DNA of 25,042 bases, taken from assembly GCA_023412175.1 (NCBI GenBank), contig JAEYOB010000638.1, positions 1 through 25,042 on the forward strand, written 5' to 3'. Positions 24,987 through 25,042 of the stretch are shown here, one piece after another. Position 1 is the first letter of the stretch. Each line of letters opens with the position of its first letter. Source of the stretch: Pseudomonadota bacterium (GTDB lineage: Bacteria > Pseudomonadota > Alphaproteobacteria > Azospirillales > Azospirillaceae). The notes beneath the pieces were generated by a model, which was given only the letters and a program-made list of their open reading frames with translations, was not told the DNA's origin and did no database searches. Made by a program: the position numbers and the translations under genes.

Positions 24987-25042
24987 CCAACAGCGCCTCA
25001 GCTCACCTCAGTATCGCCGGCACGGGGCTCGCGGCTCAGCCG

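Overview
The window is high-GC DNA that looks like an alphaproteobacterial chromosome, probably Azospirillum or a close relative in the Rhodospirillales. This placement rests on protein style, the kdsA-eno pairing and the GC-rich codon use. I could not test it by database search.

Bases 1-3776 hold a stand-alone response-regulator receiver protein (+). It faces a two-gene type I secretion operon (-) made of an exporter ABC ATPase/permease and an HlyD-type adaptor, and a strong hairpin separates the two. The ABC protein keeps Walker A and B but appears to lack the LSGGQ signature and the H-loop histidine. Bases 3991-6676 hold histidine ammonia-lyase (hutH, +), a PaaI-like hotdog thioesterase (-) and a divergent TetR regulator (+). 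The thioesterase promoter is bracketed by two matching palindromes, which is a clear candidate regulatory circuit.

From 6728 to 20431 every gene is on the minus strand. The strand reads, in transcription order: a repeat-bearing GT4 glycosyltransferase, a broken phosphomannomutase, manC (GDP-mannose synthesis), a protein with two sugar-related-looking domains, a giant tandem GT4 protein, another likely GT-B transferase, arabinose-5-phosphate isomerase (kdsD/kpsF), an unknown DUF6492-like protein, kdsA and eno. This is a surface-polysaccharide locus joining a GDP-mannose module to a Kdo module. The centre, about 8977-15695, is visibly lower in GC than both flanks and looks like a swapped-in or horizontally acquired cassette.

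Bases 20432-25042 are accessory. They contain a VapBC-like toxin-antitoxin pair with its own promoter and GACA/TGTC palindromes, an Rpn-family PD-(D/E)XK nuclease (transposase_31 type) with a possible decayed paralogue tail beside it, an intergenic stretch rich in inverted repeats including a perfect 16-bp palindrome, and a 404-residue protein of unknown function.

No tRNA, rRNA, CRISPR array or intact insertion sequence was seen. The strongest candidates for something undescribed are the degenerate exporter ATPase, the polysaccharide cassette with its unusual multidomain proteins, and the 404-residue orphan with the inverted-repeat region before it.
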